Assembly (NCBI RefSeq): GCF_000739775.1 | Contig: NZ_BBJH01000003.1 | Coordinates: forward strand, 62,001 to 126,000 | DNA length: 64,000 nucleotides | DNA from: Paraburkholderia heleia NBRC 101817 | GTDB lineage: Bacteria; Pseudomonadota; Gammaproteobacteria; Burkholderiales; Burkholderiaceae | Reading direction: 5' to 3' | Shown here: positions 17,774 through 26,962 of the stretch, in pieces | Layout of the letters: each line of letters begins with the position of its first letter | Position numbering within the stretch: the stretch's first letter is position 1 | The notes under the pieces: model-generated | The model's input: only the letters and a program-made list of their open reading frames with translations | Told to the model about the DNA's origin: nothing | Databases searched by the model: none | Translations under genes and position numbers: made by a program

Positions 17774-18034
17774 TGAGTAAACACCCGGAGATTCATCCTA
17801 CGTCAGTGGTTCGTAGAAGCGAGTTCATTGGAACAGGGGCCGCGATCGGTTCCGCGGCCGTCGTGCGAAGGACGTGCAGCCTTATGCGATCGTTGTCGGC
17901 GTGCCTGCGCGCGTCCTGCGCCCGCGCTTCAATGCATCGCATGGTGGGACTGGCGCCATGATCGGATCGACGCGGCGCTAGCCGACTTTCGTAGCCTCAC
18001 TGCAGAAGAGTTCGTCGAGAAGTACGAGCGGTGA
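17774..18034 (+). pseudogene. Collapsed CatB/hexapeptide acetyltransferase gene
   Basis: The first part reads MSKHPEIHPTSVVRRSEF and on to GTGAAIGS, a left-handed beta-helix N-terminus. After a large internal deletion near 17865 another frame reads KDVQPYAIVVGVPARVLRPRF, and after a further shift the end reads WWDWRHDRIDAALADFRSL and EEFVEKYER, the C-terminal helices typical of CatB/xenobiotic acetyltransferases. The catalytic His segment is lost. Three pieces in three frames show an old pseudogene. Confidence 0.75.
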
Positions 18035-18195
18035 GCCGGTTTGCCATACGGCGCACGTATGGGCGCCGGCCGCCCCCGACGTCATGCGTCATGGCTTCGT
18101 TTAGTACGCGGCAACTCCACGAATTATTGTCCGGTCTTCGACGGCGGTGCCGCCTGCTCGGGGCCGGGAGGTGCTGAATTCCGGGACGGCAATCA

Positions 18196-18959
18196 ATGAT
18201 GGAATATCGACAGCCTGGACGTAGCGGCATCAAGGTGTCTGCGCTGACGTTAGGCACAATGATGTTCGGCGAGTCCACCGACGACGTGACCGCGGCGCGC
18301 ATTGTAGACAAAGCATTTGAGCAGGGCGTCAATTCGATAGATACCGCCGACGCTGTTCGCGCGGCGAATCCGGGCGTGTGGTGGGTCGCTGCATCGCCAG
18401 CCGCCGCGACCGATGGGTGCTTGCAACAAAGTTCGTCAATCCAATCGGCGACGGTGACGTCAATGGCAGGGGCGCTTCGCGCAAGCATGTCGTGCGGTCC
18501 GTCGAAGCCAGCCTGAAGCCCTTGAATACCGACTCTATCGACCTTCTCTATTTGCATGCGGAAGACCCGAAAACGCCGGTCGACGAGACTGTGCGTGCAC
18601 TCAACGATCTCGTGGCCGCAGGCAAGCTCCGGTATTACGGCCTCTCGAATCATCGCGGCTGGAGGATCGCTGAGTTTGCACATACCGCATAGGCGCTCGG
18701 TCTCGAAGCGCCAGCCGCCAGCCAGCCGCTTTATAACATCGCGAATCGGCAGGCCGAAGCCGAACAACTGACTGCGGCTCACCGATATGGCCTCGGCGTG
18801 ATCGCGTACAGCCCGCTTGCCCGCGGGGTGCTGACCGGCAAGTATGGTGCGGACGCCGAACCCGCACCCGAGAGCCGTGCTGGTCGAGGCGACGTCCGCC
18901 TTCACCAGACCGAAGACGTGGGCTGCCGCCTGCCTCGTCGGGATTGCGTACGCACGTAG
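18196..18959 (+). pseudogene. Aldo/keto reductase gene broken by a frameshift, a stop and truncation
   Basis: The N-terminus [20 protein letters not shown] through NSIDTAD is a clear AKR start. Around 18360-18380 the frame changes to [20 protein letters not shown] through SIDLLYLHAEDPKTPVDETV. An in-frame TAG stops it at 18690-18692, yet the same frame continues as QPLYNIANRQAEAEQL and GVIAYSPLARGVLTGKYG before homology ends near 18925. The catalytic Tyr region is lost at the frameshift. This was a standard NADPH aldo/keto reductase of the YajO/Tas type. Confidence 0.85.
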
Positions 18960-19044
18960 CCTTGCGCTTCGTGCTCGATGCGGTCGAACGGCGGCGACAT
19001 CGCGGCGGCACACAGGGGCGCAGACTTCGGTCGAGAAATCGCCG

Positions 19045-20255
19045 TCAGCGCCCCGCCGCAGATTCGATCGGGTTCCGCTGACGATGCACGATGAGCCACA
19101 GTGCGATTAGCACGGTCAGTGTCGTCAGAATCGCGAATAGCAAAGTGGCGTGCGCAATGCCGATTCGCTGTACGGCGAAACCTAGCCCGATAACCGGCAG
19201 GGAGATTGCGATATACAGCACCACGAAGAAGCTCGAGGTCACCTCCGCGCGCCGATTCGACGGACATTTCGCAGCCAGATCGCCGAGACTCGCTCTGAAG
19301 CTCACGCCTTGGCCGATGCCTGCGATCATCGTGCCGACGACAAGCGTCGTCAGCGATCGGTCCAGGACGCAGAATGCGATCGCGGTCAGTCCCACCGCGA
19401 GACCGATGCAGCCCGCTGTGAGGCGATGCTGCGCGGCGATGCGTGCCTGAATGATCTGCCCAATGGCCGAGCAGGCGAAAAGCAGGAAAACGAGTGCGCC
19501 GATCAGCACGCTGCTGTGATATCCGAGCAGCGCACTGATCAATTGCGGAACCACGGCAGCGAAGAAGCCGACCACGACGAATCCTGCAAAGCCGGCGAGC
19601 GCAGCGGGAATAAATGCGTCGCGCACTTCCACGGGCAATGAAATGCGCTGAAACCGCAGCTTCGTGCACGCAGCAGGGCGCGCAGTTTCGGGCGCGCGCC
19701 AGACGGCGATGAGCGCGAGAGACACCAATGCAAGATGGACGGCGTAAGGCACGATGGTCGGCTGCGGGAGCAGGGCGACGAGTATGCCGCTCAGCAATGG
19801 ACCGAATCCAAGTCCCAGCATGTTCGAGGCGGTTGCTGCCAGCGTCGCCTGCGGCTGCCATGGGGGGGCGCGAGCTCGATCACGGCGACGGTGGCCGTGC
19901 TGGTGAATATGCCTGCGGAAAGCCCGGACAGCAAACGCCCCACCATCAAACCGGTTGCCCCGTGGCTGGTGACGAATGCGATGGCAGAAGCAGCGGAGGC
20001 ACACAGTCCCGCAAACAACATCTTCCGGCGACCGAGTTGGTCAGACCAGTTGCCGACCGTGAGCAGTGCGCCCAGAACGCCAACGGCATAGCACGCGTAG
20101 ATTACGGTAATCAACGTCGGTGTGAAGCCGTATTGTTGCTGGTAAAACCGATAAATGGGCGTGGGAAGTGTCGTGCCCATCATATTGATCATGAAAGCGA
20201 CCGCGATTGAAATGAAAGCGGAAGCAGAATGACGGGTACTGAATGACCGTTTCAT
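19045..20255 (-). pseudogene. MFS transporter interrupted by a one-base frameshift in a C-run
   Basis: Two overlapping frames give one roughly 400-residue MFS protein. Residues from MKRSFSTRHSASAFISIAVA to TVAVIELAPP are in one frame. APPWQPQATLAATASNMLGL onward to the end at 19045 is in another. The switch falls on a run of seven G on the plus strand (19862-19868); one extra base would restore the whole reading frame (ELAPPPW). It could be a true mutation, a phase-variable tract or a sequencing error. Helices and the loop motif NWSDQLGRRKM are otherwise intact, so this is the least decayed relic in the zone. Confidence 0.78.
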
Positions 20256-20447
20256 CAAAATTACCGACAAGTCAACAAGCATTTCAGGGAGATGGCCGGC
20301 GACGACGCGAGACTACGTTGCCGCGACACCGGAGCCATCATCATACAAGCCGCGAGAACGTGCTGCAGGCATGGCACGTGAGCGTTGAATTGCCTGTTCG
20401 CTCAACAATCTGCATGACGAAATGGTGCCTGAGACGGGAGCGCGATT

Positions 20448-20750
20448 TCATGACGGGGTGCCAGAAGGCCTCGTGTCGAGCCTCGAGGCTGTGCGAGCCG
20501 AGCGTTCGACGAGCACCACCACGATCGCGGAGATAAACATCAATGCTGCAACGAGCAGCATGGGCGCCTGATACGATCCCGTGGCGTCGCGCAGCCAGCT
20601 CGTTGCATAGGGCCCAGGGAATCCGGCAAGCGTGCCGATCGTATTGATGAGCCCGACTCCCACGGACGCCGCTTCGCCGCTCAGTTGCGCAAGCTCAGCG
20701 AATACGCCACATACCATCGGACGCACAACAGGACCACATCCAGTGGATAA
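20448..20750 (-). pseudogene. C-terminal fragment of an ACS-type MFS transporter
   Basis: Reading leftward from about 20730, the translation includes SGEAASVGVGLINTIGTLAG, PYATSWLRDATGSYQAPML and a final hydrophobic helix. This is the pattern of the last two helices of ACS-family permeases. Upstream the frame carries unrelated sequence and no start region or further helices, so most of the gene is missing. Confidence 0.7.
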
Positions 20751-20874
20751 TGCAGCCGCTTCAGTACCTATCCAATGCCAGCGGGCCGCGCCTTGCGCGG
20801 CGTCTTCGTCTTTGCCATCGTGCTCGTCATGCGTTGCGGTCTGACAGATTCTACTTGACCACGTTAGCGCGACA

Positions 20875-21144
20875 GAGCCTACGAGAAAATCGTCAGGCAG
20901 TCGGCATGCGCGCGTCGATGAGCCCGGCAACTGCTACGATAACGCGCCGATCGAATCGCTCTGGGGTTCTTTGAAGAGCGAGCTGATCTACCATCGGCGA
21001 TTCACTACACGCGAGCAGGCTAGACTCGCGATCAGCGAATACATCGAAATGTTTTACAACCGGCAGCGCACGCAGGCCCGTCTGGACTACCTGTCGCCTG
21101 CCGCATTTACACAGCGATTCTATCTGGATCGTACCGCAGCTTAA
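20875..21144 (+). mobile_element. 3' fragment of an IS3-family transposase (OrfB)
   Basis: The translation contains RENRQAVGMRASMS, then after a small deletion NCYDNAPIESLWGSLKSELI, EYIEMFYNRQRTQARLDYLS and PAAFTQRFYLDRTAA before TAA at 21142-21144. This is the end of the rve/DDE domain of IS3-group OrfB, including the catalytic Glu of the NAPIES motif. A frame break lies at about 20922. The rest of the element and its terminal repeats are absent, so it is immobile. Confidence 0.88.
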
Positions 21145-21168
21145 CGCGTTTGCCTCCACCGATTCCGA

Positions 21169-21333
21169 CCGACCTCAGTCAAGCGAAGTACCTGGACAAT
21201 ATCGTGGAACACGATCATCGTGCGATCAAACGTCGGACGCGGCCAACGATGGGCTTCAAGGATTTCCGATGCGCATACTGCCCGGCGGCATTGAGTTGAT
21301 GCATACGATCGCTAAAGGGTTGGGGAAGTCATA
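21169..21333 (+). mobile_element. 3' fragment of an IS6-family transposase
   Basis: The translation reads KYLDNIVEHDHRAIKRRTRP and TMGFKDFRCA in one frame, then ILPGGIELMHTIAKGLGKS after a two-base deletion near 21273. NNIVEQDHRxIKR and FxSFxxARxxLxGIE are C-terminal hallmarks of IS6/IS26-type transposases. It abuts the IS3 fragment, so two elements of different families decayed at the same spot. Confidence 0.82.
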
Positions 21334-21389
21334 ATCGTCCCGAGACACAATACACACGTTTTCTGTTCGCCTCAGTATTCGATTTAGGT

Positions 21390-21430
21390 AATAAAGCATA
21401 AGTCTGCTAGTAGTCGCAATAAAGCATAAG
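21390..21430. repeat. Direct repeat AATAAAGCATAAG
   Basis: Two exact 13-bp copies at 21390-21402 and 21418-21430, 28 bp apart start to start, in an AT-rich patch between the IS relics and the EgtB-like gene. Possibly an insertion scar or a protein-binding site. Confidence 0.55.
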
Positions 21431-21459
21431 GACGTTTTAGCGGTCAACATATGCCTTAT

Positions 21460-22740
21460 TTACCCCCCCCACACGCACCGGAATCCCGCATAAACATACT
21501 GATAACGCGGCTGAAACCAGTTGCGGAACGTTGGCCGCAACATGCATTGGGCCGTGCGCGGCGAGCCGCCTTTCATTGCGTAGTGCTGACCGTCGAAGAA
21601 GTTGGCCGAATACCCTTCATAGAACGGGAACGCCTTGAAGCCCGGCAGCGGACCGAAGAGCGTGGAGGTCCATTCCCAGCCGTTGCCGTACAGGCCTTCC
21701 ACGCCCCACGTGCTGGCGCTGTCTGGCGTGGCGTCGACGGCCACCGGGTTCCAGTCGCGGAAATCGAAGTTGTCGCTGCGGCCAGGCAGCGCGCCGTGCG
21801 CCGCGCGCTGCCATTGCGCCTCGCTTGGCAGCGCCATGCCGCGCCAGCGCGCAAAGGCGCTGGCTTCGGCGTGGCTCACATACACGGGCCATGCAAGCGG
21901 CAATGCGATGTCTTCGAACATCGTGCGCAGTGTCCACCCTTCGGGGCCGCGCGACCAGAATACGGGGTGCTCCACGTGCGCGCTTTCCCTCCAGGCCCAG
22001 TCCGCGTCGTTCCAGAGTTCGCGCTTCCTGTAGCCGCCGTCCTCGATAAATTCGAGAAACGCGCCGTTCGTCACCATATAGCGGTCGATCTCGAAGGCCG
22101 GCACGTCGACCTGCTGTTCTCCGAACTCGTTGTCCCAGCCGAACAGGCCACGCTCGGCGGTCATGCCGAGTTCCGCGCGGCCCGCGGGCACCTGCACGGT
22201 TCCTGCCTTGACCGTATGGAGCGGGTCGACGCGCGCGAGCGTTGCGGCGGGCGCCTGCTTTTGCCCGAACGGCATCTGATGGAGCATGTAGGCGAGCGTT
22301 TCGACATGCATGAGCCGATGTTCGATCGCGACGTTCAGCAACTGCCCTGGCGTGTCGTGATTCGAGGCATCGGGCGGCAGGTGGAGCGTCGAGAGCTGCG
22401 CGTCGATGCGGCTGCGTGCATCGCGTCCGTAGGCGAGCACTTCGGCGAGTTCTGGCCAGTCGGCGGGCACATCGGTCGGCAGGCCGCCATCGACAGGGTC
22501 GATGCCGAACGCAAACAGCTGGTCGAGGCGCGCATCGGTGGAGGGCAGGTCGAACAGGCGCTTGTCGAAGAGGTTACGGTCAAATGCTTCAAGATGACCG
22601 ATATAGAACACGATGCGGTGCCGCTCGCGAATGGGCCGCTCGTACAGAAACTCGGGCTTGACGACGTGGAAGAGCGCGTCGCTGGCGCTGCGCGCCGCTT
22701 CGAGGCGCGCGGTGAGCGTGGGGGATTGCGGGAGAGGCAT
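21460..22740 (-). CDS. EgtB/SenA-like sulfoxide or selenoneine synthase family protein (DinB_2 + FGE-sulfatase)
   Basis: 426 residues from the ATG at 22740, with AGGAG about 10 bases upstream. An N-terminal DinB_2 domain (about 12-160) carries the three-His iron site: H49 (YIGHLEAF) and H141/H145 in the HX3HXE motif HRLMHVE. The C-terminal FGE/SUMF1-like domain (about 185-420) ends WFQPRYQYVYAGFRCVWGG. The family forms C-S or C-Se bonds on trimethylhistidine or related thiols. No EgtD methyltransferase, SenB or SenC is present; the downstream side is occupied by IS relics. EgtB and SenA cannot be separated here, and an unrelated substrate is possible. Confidence 0.82.
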   Translation of the reverse strand: MPLPQSPTLTARLEAARSASDALFHVVKPEFLYERPIRERHRIVFYIGHLEAFDRNLFDKRLFDLPSTDARLDQLFAFGIDPVDGGLPTDVPADWPELAEVLAYGRDARSRIDAQLSTLHLPPDASNHDTPGQLLNVAIEHRLMHVETLAYMLHQMPFGQKQAPAATLARVDPLHTVKAGTVQVPAGRAELGMTAERGLFGWDNEFGEQQVDVPAFEIDRYMVTNGAFLEFIEDGGYRKRELWNDADWAWRESAHVEHPVFWSRGPEGWTLRTMFEDIALPLAWPVYVSHAEASAFARWRGMALPSEAQWQRAAHGALPGRSDNFDFRDWNPVAVDATPDSASTWGVEGLYGNGWEWTSTLFGPLPGFKAFPFYEGYSANFFDGQHYAMKGGSPRTAQCMLRPTFRNWFQPRYQYVYAGFRCVWGG

Positions 22741-22874
22741 CTCGGCGATTCTCCTGGTGTGGGCGTAGTACGAAACTTTAACCCTGCGCAGGAGTTGTGC
22801 CAACGGAGTTGCCGTGCCAACGCGGCGCGGCGCGGCCACCCGGGGCCGGACGCCCGGCCGGGGTTTGCCGCGAA

Positions 22875-23636
22875 TTACAGATGCCGCAGACCTTCGATGT
22901 CGATGATGCGGATCAGCTTGCCCTGTGCGTCGATCAGGCCGCGCTTTTGAAATCTCGACAGGGTGCGGCTCACCGTTTCGAGCGTCATGCCGAGATAGCT
23001 GCCCATGTCCTCACGCGTCATGCGCAGATTGAACTCCGCGTGCGAATAGCCGCGCTGGCCGTTGCGTTCGGAAACGTCCAGCAGGAACGAGGCGACGCGT
23101 TCGTCGGCGGAGAGCGAGCCGAGCACCATCATTTGGAACGATTCGCGGATCAGTTGCTCACTCATGAGGCGATGCAGCCGGTCTTGCATGGCGCCAGTTT
23201 CGCGGCACAAATACTTGAGGGCCGAGTAGGGAATGAGGCAGACCGAGCTGTCTTCGAGCGCCACGGCGCTGCAGGTGTGGAAGCCGGTGCTGATGCCGTC
23301 GAGGCCGAGCGGGTCGCCGGCCAGGCGCAGGCTGGTGACCTGCTCGCGGCCGTCGCGGTGCGCCATGGCCGTCTTGAGCGAGCCGGAGCGCGCGACGTAG
23401 AGGTTGTCGAATGCGTCGCCGACGCGGTACAGGGCTTCGCCGCGCCGCACACTGCGCGCGGAGCAGATCAAGGCTTCGAGCTTTGGCAGGTCGTCGAGCG
23501 AGAGCCCCCGTGGCATGCACAGGTGCCGCAGGGCGCAAGCCGAACAGCGCGTGGATGTGCGCGGCGCGTTCGGGGGCGTGCGATTGCTGCGACGCACAGT
23601 GGTATGAGAAGCAGCGGTATGGTTCAGCATGGACAA
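22875..23636 (-). CDS. fnr: FNR-type oxygen-sensing transcriptional regulator (Crp/Fnr family)
   Basis: 253 residues with an N-terminal cysteine cluster C31-x2-C34-x5-C40 (CSACALRHLC) plus a central C122 (FHTCSAV), the four ligands of an oxygen-labile 4Fe-4S cluster. The cNMP-binding-like beta-barrel (about 50-165) and dimerisation helix lead to a Crp-type HTH (about 190-250; MTREDMGSYLGMTLETVSRTLSRFQKRG) with the E-x-x-S-R recognition motif of FNR. It should activate low-oxygen genes from TTGAT-N4-ATCAA sites. Adjacent genes encode a universal stress protein and an iron enzyme, both plausible members of its regulon. Confidence 0.92.
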   Translation of the reverse strand: MSMLNHTAASHTTVRRSNRTPPNAPRTSTRCSACALRHLCMPRGLSLDDLPKLEALICSARSVRRGEALYRVGDAFDNLYVARSGSLKTAMAHRDGREQVTSLRLAGDPLGLDGISTGFHTCSAVALEDSSVCLIPYSALKYLCRETGAMQDRLHRLMSEQLIRESFQMMVLGSLSADERVASFLLDVSERNGQRGYSHAEFNLRMTREDMGSYLGMTLETVSRTLSRFQKRGLIDAQGKLIRIIDIEGLRHL

Positions 23637-23811
23637 TGCTCCTTTGATTTCTGTCCAGGCATTGTCTACCGGGGGCCAATCTCAAATTAGTGGCAAAGCG
23701 ACGCGTATTTAAGATGAATTGCTTTGAGGCTCGTCAGAAGCCGCTCACGCGGCGTCTGACGGCGCGCAAGCGACTTTCCAATAACGAGAAAACTGCCTGT
23801 ACTCAGCGCGA

Positions 23812-24273
23812 CTACTGCCCGGCACTTCCGGCGGCCGACGGGATGAGGAGGACGGGCAGCGTGGACTGCCGCACGCAGCGTTCGGCCACGCTGCCGAGGA
23901 TGAGGCGCTGGAAGCCCCGGCGGCCGTGCGTGCCCATCACGATCAGGTCCGCGCCTGCGGTCCTCGCTGCGTTGAGCACTAGCGTCGGCACGTCGTCGAG
24001 CGAGGAGGCTTCGCCCGTGAGCATGGCGCCTTGCACGCCACGCTCGCCCATCGCCTTGTTCATTTCTTCCCCGAGTTCGTTGCCCTGCGCGATCATCTGG
24101 TTGCGCAGGATCGACGGGTCGTAGCCCGGCGCGTCGAAATACATGGGCGTGTTCTCAATCACGTAATACGGCTGCAGCGTCGCGCCCATTGCCTTCGCCA
24201 GGTCGAGCGCGGCTTCGAAGGCGCGGCGCGACGTGGCGCTGCCGTCGACGGCGACAAGGATGCGTTGGTACAT
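23812..24273 (-). CDS. Universal stress protein, UspA family
   Basis: 153 residues. The N-terminus MYQRILVAVDGS and the C-terminal ATP-binding signature GTHGRRGFQRLILGSVAERCVRQ (G-2X-G-9X-G-S/T) place it with the nucleotide-binding Usp subclass. AGGAGG lies 5 bases before the ATG, an ideal ribosome site. Its position directly downstream of fnr on the same strand is common in beta-proteobacteria, where low oxygen induces Usp genes. Confidence 0.93.
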   Translation of the reverse strand: MYQRILVAVDGSATSRRAFEAALDLAKAMGATLQPYYVIENTPMYFDAPGYDPSILRNQMIAQGNELGEEMNKAMGERGVQGAMLTGEASSLDDVPTLVLNAARTAGADLIVMGTHGRRGFQRLILGSVAERCVRQSTLPVLLIPSAAGSAGQ

Positions 24274-24550
24274 AAGACCTCCTCATTGAGTGGGATCGAG
24301 AATCGCGCGGCCCCGGGCGATGCGGGAACGAGGCGGCGCGGCGTGTCGTGACTGGCGAGAAGCTTAATGGATCGCAAGTGAACACGCAGCCGGACTGTAT
24401 GAAATGTGGAAGGTACAGGAAGGAAGATCAAGTACGTTGCGTCGGTATATCGCAGCGCCGCCCGATTTTGTTTGCTATGTCGTTATGTTGCACGCGCAGC
24501 CGCATATCGCTATCGTTGCCTCTTTTTCGCTCCGCGCAGTCTGCCCTCCC

Positions 24551-26161
24551 GTGAAACCTTCCTCCGCTAACCTGCCGTTTCGCGACGCGCTGCTGGCCAT
24601 GCTCGGCATCGGCCTCGTCAACATGCTCGTCGCACTCGATCAGACCGTCGTCAGCACCGCTTTACCCTCGATCGTCGCCGAACTGCACGGTTTCGCGTTC
24701 TACGCGTGGATCGCGAGCGCCTACCTGCTGGCCTCGGTCGTGACAGTGCCCGTGTTCGGCCGGCTCGGCGACTATTTTGGCCGCAAGCGCTTCGTGATCG
24801 CCGCAGTGATCGTGTTTACGGTGGCCTCCGTGCTGTGCGGGCTCGCGACCGACATGCGTTTTCTGGCAGCGGCGCGCGCGCTGCAGGGCGTTGGCGGCGG
24901 GATGATGGTGGGCACGGCCTTCGCCTCGATTCCCGATCTCTTTCCCGACCCGCGTGCGCGGGTGCGCTGGCAGGTCGTCATGGCGGCCGCCTACGGCATC
25001 GGCACGGCTGCGGGGCCTTCACTGGGCGGCTGGCTCAGCGAGCACTTTGGCTGGCGCTCGACCTTTCTCGTCAATCTGCCGGTCGGCGCGCTTGCGCTTT
25101 ATTTTATCTGGGCGCATCTGCCGCGCTACCAGCCGGCGCGCACCGGCGAGGTGCGTATCGACTGGCCGGGCGCCGCGCTCGTCGCGCTGGTGCTGGGCGG
25201 TTTCCAGACGCTGATCGAGGCGGTGCCGGGGAGCGGCCTGACGACCGGCAACGCCGCGCTCGCGCTGGCGGTACTCGCCGGCGCGGCGGCACTGCTGGCC
25301 TGCGAGCGCCGCGCGACGCACCCGATCATCCCGCTCGACCTGTTTCGCGACCCGCAGATCGTCACGTTATTTACGCTCTCGACGCTTTCGGGCTTCGTGA
25401 TGTTCTCGCTGATCTTTTTTGCGCCGCTCCTGCTGCAGGGCGGCTTCGGGCTGTCGCCCCAGGAGGCGGGGCTGCTCGCCACGCCGATCGCCGCCTGTAT
25501 CGCGCTAGGCAGCCTGATCAACACGCGCATCGTGATCCGGCTGCGCAAGCCCACGACGATACTCACGGCCGGCTTCAGCCTGCTGGTCGCGGCTTGCGCC
25601 GGTCTTGCCTTCGCGTCCCGGCATACGGCGCATCTCTGGCTCGAACTGGCGATGTCGGCGGTGGGTATCGGGCTCGGCTTCATTCTGAACAACCTGAATA
25701 TCTTCGGCCAGGAAATTGCCGGGCGGGAGCGCTTCGGCATCACGACCGCCTTGCTGCAATCCACGCGCATGGTGGGCGGCATGCTCGGCACCAGTGTCGT
25801 GGCGACCATCGTCAACCATCGCTATGCGGCCGGGGTGGGGGACGCGCTGGCGGTGATCGGCGCGCCGCTGCAGCAGCGCTGGCAACCCCAGCTCGCCGAT
25901 CCGCGCGTGCTGATCGACCCGTCGCTGCGCGAGGGCCTCGTCGCGCAGATGAAGGCGGCGGGGCTCGATGGCGCGGCGCTGATCGATGCAGTGCGCCACG
26001 TACTGGTGGATGCGATTCATCTGGGCATCGGCCTGACGGGCTGCGCGGCGCTCGCGGCGGCGCTGTGCGTGGGGCGGATTTCCCACATCCGCTTCAGCCG
26101 CAGTGCCTCGGCGGCGCAGAAAAGCGCGCAGGCGCGCGCCCCCGAAGTCAAGGCCGACTAG
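24551..26161 (+). CDS. MFS multidrug transporter, DHA2 (EmrB/QacA) family
   Basis: 536 residues from a GTG at 24551 (VKPSSANLPF...); an upstream ATG at 24485 is also in frame but gives an untypical N-terminus, so the start is uncertain. Fourteen hydrophobic helices are visible. Helix 1 motif LDQTVVSTALPSIV (motif D1 of DHA2) and GRLGDYFGRKR (motif A) identify a drug:proton antiporter. No EmrA-type adaptor is adjacent. The first 370 bases have a degenerate copy at 15858-16217. A GC-rich hairpin follows the stop codon. Confidence 0.88.
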   Translation: MKPSSANLPFRDALLAMLGIGLVNMLVALDQTVVSTALPSIVAELHGFAFYAWIASAYLLASVVTVPVFGRLGDYFGRKRFVIAAVIVFTVASVLCGLATDMRFLAAARALQGVGGGMMVGTAFASIPDLFPDPRARVRWQVVMAAAYGIGTAAGPSLGGWLSEHFGWRSTFLVNLPVGALALYFIWAHLPRYQPARTGEVRIDWPGAALVALVLGGFQTLIEAVPGSGLTTGNAALALAVLAGAAALLACERRATHPIIPLDLFRDPQIVTLFTLSTLSGFVMFSLIFFAPLLLQGGFGLSPQEAGLLATPIAACIALGSLINTRIVIRLRKPTTILTAGFSLLVAACAGLAFASRHTAHLWLELAMSAVGIGLGFILNNLNIFGQEIAGRERFGITTALLQSTRMVGGMLGTSVVATIVNHRYAAGVGDALAVIGAPLQQRWQPQLADPRVLIDPSLREGLVAQMKAAGLDGAALIDAVRHVLVDAIHLGIGLTGCAALAAALCVGRISHIRFSRSASAAQKSAQARAPEVKAD

Positions 26162-26162
26162 G

Positions 26163-26192
26163 GCCGGCCGCGTTCGGGTGTAGGCGGCCGGC
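26163..26192 (+). terminator. GC-rich hairpin after the DHA2 transporter
   Basis: GCCGGCCGC (26163-26171) pairs perfectly with GCGGCCGGC (26184-26192) across a 12-base loop, immediately after the stop codon. The following T-rich stretch (GTGTTTGGGCTGTATTTG) is weak, so termination efficiency is uncertain. Confidence 0.5.
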
Positions 26193-26299
26193 GCAGGTGT
26201 TTGGGCTGTATTTGTCTGACAAAAACACCGGTGCGCCTGGCTGAGCGGGAGAGGCCGCCACATCCAGCCGGCGCGTATCTGTGCCTGCGCGGCGTCACC

Positions 26300-26890
26300 T
26301 CAGGCGGCGTGGGCCATCGCCCCGAACAGCGCGTGGTGCGTTTGCTGGCTCATCGCGATTTCCAGCGCGACGGCATTCTCCACCCCGATGCGCATCGGCG
26401 CGCCAAGGCGCGTCAGTTCGATGCCCGTGCGGCGCAGCAGGCGTTCCATCGGCGTCGTGGTCACCGTCACATAGCTGTTGATGCCCGTGCGGTCGGCGAA
26501 CGAGACGACCGCACGCATCGCGCTCATGGTCACGTCGGCGAAGCCGAATGCCTGGTCGTTGCCCGACTCGATGGCGAAGCGGCTCAGTTCCCAGATGTTG
26601 CGGGCGGTGGGCGCAGCCTTGCCCTGCAGCAGTTGCGGGAAGGTGTCGCGCAGCATGTTGGGGCCTTCGGTGGGCATCAGGCGCCAGCAGCCGCGCACCT
26701 GCCCTGCGCCGTCCTGGATCAGCATGTAATGGGGCCCGAGCGCATCGTAGCCGTCGATTTCCATCCCCGCGATGGTGGGAATGTCCCAGCCCAGGCGGTC
26801 GCGGAACACGCGCGCGCGCAGCCGGTACATTTCATTGATGTCCTCGTTGTCGAAGTCCTGTCTCAGTCCGATCCGTATCGCAGCTTGCAT
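26300..26890 (-). CDS. Acyl-homoserine-lactone synthase, LuxI family (BraI-like)
   Basis: 196 residues with the invariant LuxI residues: R25/R-rich MYRLRARVFRDRLGW (Phe29, Trp35), D46 and D49 in EIDGYD, R70 (GCWRLMPT), and the ELSRFAI motif (E101, S103, R104). The T at SYVTVTTTPMERLLRR favours a 3-oxo-acyl type signal, a family tendency only. It is divergent from an RsaL-like repressor gene, and the cognate LuxR gene follows it. This is the gene order of the Paraburkholderia BraI/RsaL/BraR and Pseudomonas PpuI/RsaL/PpuR systems. Confidence 0.93.
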   Translation of the reverse strand: MQAAIRIGLRQDFDNEDINEMYRLRARVFRDRLGWDIPTIAGMEIDGYDALGPHYMLIQDGAGQVRGCWRLMPTEGPNMLRDTFPQLLQGKAAPTARNIWELSRFAIESGNDQAFGFADVTMSAMRAVVSFADRTGINSYVTVTTTPMERLLRRTGIELTRLGAPMRIGVENAVALEIAMSQQTHHALFGAMAHAA

Positions 26891-26962
26891 GACAACTCTC
26901 CCGATTTGTGTGGAAGCGCGGCAGTACGGTTCGAAAGCTATGCGTTATGAATATAAAAAAAC

